From contig NZ_JAVBIJ010000001.1 of assembly GCF_032193765.1 (NCBI RefSeq), forward strand, positions 1,178,001 to 1,242,000: a stretch of DNA of 64,000 nt. The letters are read 5' to 3'. The position numbers and the translations under genes are program-made. This document shows, one piece after another, positions 58,959 to 64,000 of this stretch. The notes beneath the pieces are model-generated. The model saw only the letters and a list, made by a program, of their open reading frames with translations. It ran no database searches and was not told the origin of the DNA. Numbering within the stretch: the stretch's first letter is position 1; the number at the start of each line of letters is the position of its first letter. Source of the DNA: Rhodoferax potami. GTDB taxonomy: Bacteria; Pseudomonadota; Gammaproteobacteria; Burkholderiales; Burkholderiaceae_C.

Positions 58959-59761
58959 CGGTGTCGGTCGATTTATATCCGTCAGCCGTGGATGGTGAGC
59001 GTCGGTTTTCAGGACTGGCGCGTCTCTATGGCCAAGAGCCCGCTCGCAGCATCCGAAGCGCGCACGTCGCGGTCATTGGAATCGGTGGGGTAGGGTCCTG
59101 GGCTGCGGAGGCGCTTGCTCGTAGCGGTATTGCAGAGCTCACGCTGGTGGATATGGACCATGTGTCTGAGTCGAACATCAACCGGCAATTGCATGCACTC
59201 ACTGATACCGTTGGCCAGTCAAAGATTTACGCCATGGCAAAGCGCATCGGGCAGATCAATCCAGCCTGCAAATTGCACTTGGTCGATGATTTCGTGACGC
59301 AAGACAACTGGCCCGGCATTCTTGGATCCGAGGTGGATGCGGTGATTGATGCTTGCGATCAGGTTCGCGCCAAGACAGCGATCGCGGCATGGGCCCGCCG
59401 CCATAAAAAACTGATGATTTCGGTGGGTGCCGCGGGAGGCAAGCGGGCTGCGCATTTGGTGGAAATTGGAGACTTGAGTGTCTGCACCCACGACCCCTTG
59501 CTCGCACAACTCCGGTACCGCCTCCGGAAAGAGCATGGAGCGCCGAAAGAAGGAAAGTCCATCGGCGTTTCTTGTGTTTACAGCAAAGAGGCCGTGCGCG
59601 GCCCAGATGCCTCCTGCGCCCTAGAAGGCGATGGCACGCTCAATTGCCACGGGTATGGCTCCATGGTCAGCGTGACTGCAACCTTCGGCATGTGTGCTGC
59701 CGGATGGATTATTGATAAATTATCCTCAAACAGCGTTTTGACCCAAAAAACCGCGCTATAA
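58955..59761 (+). CDS. tcdA: tRNA threonylcarbamoyladenosine dehydratase
   Basis: A 268-residue E1-like enzyme that dehydrates t6A to its cyclic form at tRNA position 37. The nucleotide motif is VAVIGIGGVGSWAAEALARS, followed by ELTLVDMDHVSESNINRQLH and the C-terminal GVSCVYSKEAV. GTG at 58955 overlaps the cpoB stop as GTGA. Its last codons contain the -10 of the tRNA promoter downstream. Confidence 0.92.
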   Translation: MTVSVDLYPSAVDGERRFSGLARLYGQEPARSIRSAHVAVIGIGGVGSWAAEALARSGIAELTLVDMDHVSESNINRQLHALTDTVGQSKIYAMAKRIGQINPACKLHLVDDFVTQDNWPGILGSEVDAVIDACDQVRAKTAIAAWARRHKKLMISVGAAGGKRAAHLVEIGDLSVCTHDPLLAQLRYRLRKEHGAPKEGKSIGVSCVYSKEAVRGPDASCALEGDGTLNCHGYGSMVSVTATFGMCAAGWIIDKLSSNSVLTQKTAL

Positions 59762-59762
59762 T
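59757..59762 (+). promoter_or_regulatory. Consensus -10 (TATAAT) of the tRNA-Lys promoter
   Basis: A perfect TATAAT overlaps the tcdA stop, 44 bp before the first tRNA. TTGACC at 59738-59743 is only 13 bp upstream, so the -35 is not well spaced; the -10 call is the firm part. Confidence 0.55.
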
Positions 59763-59805
59763 TTGAGGCTTCGCAGGGTTCAATAAGTAATTAAAGAACA
59801 CTGTC

Positions 59806-59881
59806 GGGACCATAGCTCAGTTGGTAGAGCAGCGGACTTTTAATCCGTTTGTCGTGGGTTCGACCCCCGCTGGTCCCACCA
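59806..59881 (+). tRNA. tRNA-Lys(UUU)
   Basis: A 76-nt cloverleaf with a GGGACCA/TGGTCCC acceptor stem, encoded CCA, D-loop AGCTCAGTTGGTAGAGC, anticodon loop CTTTTAA giving TTT, and T-arm GTGGGTTCGACCCCCGC. Seven bases separate it from the second tRNA-Lys. Confidence 0.97.
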
Positions 59882-59888
59882 ATTTATT

Positions 59889-59964
59889 GGGAATTTAGCT
59901 CAGCTGGTAGAGCAGCGGACTCTTAATCCGTAGGTCGAGAGTTCGAATCTCTCAGTTCCCACCA
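59889..59964 (+). tRNA. tRNA-Lys(CUU)
   Basis: A 76-nt cloverleaf with GGGAATT/AGTTCCC acceptor stem and encoded CCA. The anticodon loop CTCTTAA gives CTT, so this gene reads the other lysine codon. The pair resembles a duplicated tRNA with changed anticodon. Confidence 0.97.
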
Positions 59965-59982
59965 CGCTACAAGTGGATAAAA

Positions 59983-60011
59983 ACCCGCCATTGCGAAATG
60001 GCGGGTTTTTT
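59983..60011 (+). terminator. Rho-independent terminator after the tRNA-Lys pair
   Basis: ACCCGCCATT and AATGGCGGGT form a perfect 10-bp stem around GCGA, followed by TTTTTT. It is 18 bp after the second tRNA. Confidence 0.92.
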
Positions 60012-60088
60012 ACGTTTGCGAAATGTCATTCGTGAGCGTGGTAACGCACGGGAGAGGGTGTTCAGGCCTCCCCCGCGTGCAGAAGCCT

Positions 60089-62035
60089 TTACGCTTCGAG
60101 TTGCGTTGTCAGCTCCAACCACTGCTCTTCGAGGGTTTGCAGCTCGGCATTGACTGCTTTCAAGCGTTTCCCAGCCTCAGCAATCACGGAAGGGTGGGGG
60201 TTGGTAGAAAGCTTGGCCTCCAATTCGGCCCCTTCGGTATTAAGAGTCGCCATTTGGGCTTCTACCTGCGCCAACTCTTTCTTCCATTTCTTGATGCTAT
60301 CTGCGCTGGGGCCGGCGGGAGCCACGGGCAGGGCAGAGGTAGCAGGTGAGGGGGCAATAGCTCCTGCCTTAGCTTCCTCTTTGGCAAGCTCGCGCTGGCG
60401 CTTGGCTTCGTCCAGCAAATAGCGCTGGTAATCGTCCAGGTCGCCGTCAAACGGCTCCACACCACCGCGCGACACCATCCAAAACTCATCGCAAACCGAT
60501 CGAAGAAGCGCACGGTCGTGGCTGACCAGCATCACAGTGCCTTCAAACTCATTCAGTGCCATCGCAAGCGCTTCACGGGTCGCCAGATCCAAGTGGTTGG
60601 TTGGCTCATCCAGCAACAAGAGGTTGGGGCGCTGCCAAACGATCATGCACAGCACAAGGCGCGCTTTTTCGCCCCCGCTCATGCTGCCGACCGACTGTTT
60701 CACCATGTCGCCGCTGAAATTGAAGGTACCGAGAAAGCTGCGCAGATCCTGCTCACGGGTTTGTTGGCCGGCAATTTTTCCGGCGGCCGTCATATCTTTG
60801 ACCAAGCGGATCATGTGTTCCAGTGGCGTCTCGTCCGGCCGCAACACATCCAGTTCCTGCTGCGCAAAGTAGCCAATATTCAGGCCTTTGCCTTCAGTGA
60901 CTTCACCGCCAAGGGTTTTAAGGTCCCGCGCAACCGTTTTTACCAAGGTCGACTTGCCTTGGCCGTTTGCGCCCAAGATACCAATACGTTGGCCCGCGAG
61001 CACCGATTTGCTGACGTTATGCACGATCACCGTGGAGGGCGTGCCTTTGGGGGCATCTTCAGGGGGCGGGTAGCCGAAATTCACCCCCTGCATGGACAGC
61101 ATGGGGTTAGGCAGATTCGCCGGCTCTTTGAACTCAAAACTGAAGTCCGCCTCCGAGAGCAAGGGTGCGATTTTCTCCATCCGGTCCAAGGCCTTGACCC
61201 GGCTCTGGGCCTGCTTGGCTTTGCTGGCCTTGGCCTTGAAACGGGCAATGAACTTCTGCAGGTGGGCAATCTTGTCTTGCTGTTTGGAGAAGGCGTTTTG
61301 CTGCAGTTCCATTTGTTCGGCGCGCATATCTTCAAACTTGCTGTAGTTGCCACCGTAACGCACCAGCTTGCCCATGTCGATGTGCAGCGTGACATTGGTC
61401 ACCGCATCCAAAAACTCCCGATCGTGGCTGATAACGACCATGGTGCCTTCGTACTTTTTAAGCCATGCTTCCAGCCATACCAAGGCATCCAAATCCAAGT
61501 GGTTGGTAGGCTCGTCCAGCAGCAACAGGTCACTCGGGCACATCAGTGCGCGTGCCAACTGCAACCGCATCCGCCAGCCACCCGAAAAGCTGTTCACCGG
61601 CTTGTCGAGTTCGGTCGTTTTGAAGCCGAGGCCCAAAATCAATGCTTGTGCGCGGGCCGCCGCATCGTACTCACCCGCATCGTGGAGCGCTGTGTAGGCA
61701 TTTGCCATGCGCTCGTAATCATCGGTTGCCTCAGCAGCCGTCACCTCAGCGCGTGCAGCCCCCAGTTGCGTGTCACCCTCGATCACAAAGTCGGTGGCGC
61801 CTTGTTCGGTTTCAGGCATGTCCTGCGCCACCTGACCCATGCGCCACTGGGCAGGAATGTAGTACTCGCCGGCATCCTCATGCAGGTTGCCATTGAGCAG
61901 GGCAAACAGGCTCGACTTACCGGCCCCATTGCGACCGACCAGGCCGACTTTCTCGCCCGGATTCAGGGCGACAGAGGCGCCTTCGAGCAACACCTTGGCG
62001 CTGCGGCGCAAGGTGACATTTTTAAGAGTAATCAT
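60089..62035 (-). CDS. ABC-F family ATPase (YheS-like)
   Basis: A 648-residue protein with two fused ABC ATPase domains and no membrane segments. Domain 1 has VGLVGRNGAGKSSLFALLNG and the signature FSGGWRMRLQLARALM; domain 2 has IGILGANGQGKSTLVKTVAR and the signature SMSGGEKARLVLCMIV; both show LLLDEPTNHLDL. Between them is a charged linker, and the C terminus is a Lys/Glu-rich coiled coil (WKKELAQVEAQMATLN). The layout matches the YheS subclass, which acts on ribosomes. The exact subclass role is inferred. Confidence 0.9.
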   Translation of the reverse strand: MITLKNVTLRRSAKVLLEGASVALNPGEKVGLVGRNGAGKSSLFALLNGNLHEDAGEYYIPAQWRMGQVAQDMPETEQGATDFVIEGDTQLGAARAEVTAAEATDDYERMANAYTALHDAGEYDAAARAQALILGLGFKTTELDKPVNSFSGGWRMRLQLARALMCPSDLLLLDEPTNHLDLDALVWLEAWLKKYEGTMVVISHDREFLDAVTNVTLHIDMGKLVRYGGNYSKFEDMRAEQMELQQNAFSKQQDKIAHLQKFIARFKAKASKAKQAQSRVKALDRMEKIAPLLSEADFSFEFKEPANLPNPMLSMQGVNFGYPPPEDAPKGTPSTVIVHNVSKSVLAGQRIGILGANGQGKSTLVKTVARDLKTLGGEVTEGKGLNIGYFAQQELDVLRPDETPLEHMIRLVKDMTAAGKIAGQQTREQDLRSFLGTFNFSGDMVKQSVGSMSGGEKARLVLCMIVWQRPNLLLLDEPTNHLDLATREALAMALNEFEGTVMLVSHDRALLRSVCDEFWMVSRGGVEPFDGDLDDYQRYLLDEAKRQRELAKEEAKAGAIAPSPATSALPVAPAGPSADSIKKWKKELAQVEAQMATLNTEGAELEAKLSTNPHPSVIAEAGKRLKAVNAELQTLEEQWLELTTQLEA

Positions 62036-62132
62036 GATGTGAACGCGGCGCTAGCCGCAGATAGTGGCCCCGCTTGTGGCGGGCAATGGTTTGTCAGCCC
62101 CGACACGGGGCTGATCAATTCAGAGAAAAAGT

Positions 62133-64000
<1,868 letters not shown>

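Noticed and set aside
59738..59762. Full -35/-10 promoter for the tRNA genes
   Set aside because: TTGACC and TATAAT are separated by only 13 bp, too short for a normal sigma-70 promoter; only the -10 is reported.

Overview
The window looks like a chromosomal segment of a beta-proteobacterium of the order Burkholderiales, most likely family Comamonadaceae (Rhodoferax/Curvibacter/Polaromonas-like). This is inferred from gene content and order (mfd divergent to ispD-ispF next to an EnvZ/OmpR pair; upp-codA; yebC-purD-hemF-nadD-rsfS-rlmH-maf-rng; tolB-pal-cpoB), from the generally GC-rich coding sequence, and from a short palindromic repeat scattered through it. I saw no plasmid, phage, IS-element or CRISPR signature. 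Genes are densely packed on both strands, many with 1-8 bp start/stop overlaps, and no stretch over about 300 bp is gene-free.

Layout. 1-1.7 kb: end of a cobalamin nucleotide-loop operon (cobT end, cobS, cobC). 1.7-4.5 kb: a YidB-like protein and two HDOD signalling paralogues flanking nth. 4.6-9.7 kb: PLP aminotransferase, orphan response regulator, DsbA-family oxidoreductase, Tat-exported PhoD phosphatase, serB. 9.7-16.8 kb: mfd, ispD, ispF, histidine kinase and OmpR-type regulator. 17-21.2 kb: a small secreted protein, a membrane EAL phosphodiesterase and a Ser/Thr kinase-HDOD-GAF fusion. 21.2-31 kb: bdhA, a hydrolase, relA, a UPF0303 protein, a MAPEG protein, an AraC regulator with an SDR whose upstream region carries 21-bp tandem repeats, an EVE protein, fumC and a ferritin-like protein. 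31-37.5 kb: DUF2789, a sorbosone-dehydrogenase-like lipoprotein, a glycine-zipper protein, a nitrilase, the codA-upp pyrimidine salvage pair and a HerA-like ATPase. 37.5-44.4 kb: housekeeping run yebC, purD, hemF, nadD, rsfS, rlmH, maf, rng.

44.4-56.3 kb is an envelope glycan region: a double-domain GT4 protein, an HxRRGD fucosyltransferase-like protein, GT2 enzymes, a GT10 fucosyltransferase-like enzyme and a tightly coupled minus-strand operon (WaaE-like GT2, MsbA, polysaccharide deacetylase, DxD transferase, O-antigen-ligase-like protein). Its middle is visibly AT-richer than the flanks, consistent with an exchangeable LPS/O-antigen locus. 56.3-64 kb: tolB-pal-cpoB, tcdA, two tRNA-Lys genes (UUU, CUU), an ABC-F ATPase, prmB and the 3' part of dapE.

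The most striking non-gene signal is a roughly 55-57 bp imperfectly palindromic repeat with nine recognisable copies in 64 kb. Four lie in frame inside conserved genes (cobS, nadD, maf, prmB), one supplies the start codon and first residues of a nitrilase, and two more sit immediately upstream of, and in frame with, serB and the UPF0303 gene. The protein-coding copies use one preferred reading frame per orientation and encode related peptides, which resembles the protein-inserted palindromic elements described in Rickettsia.
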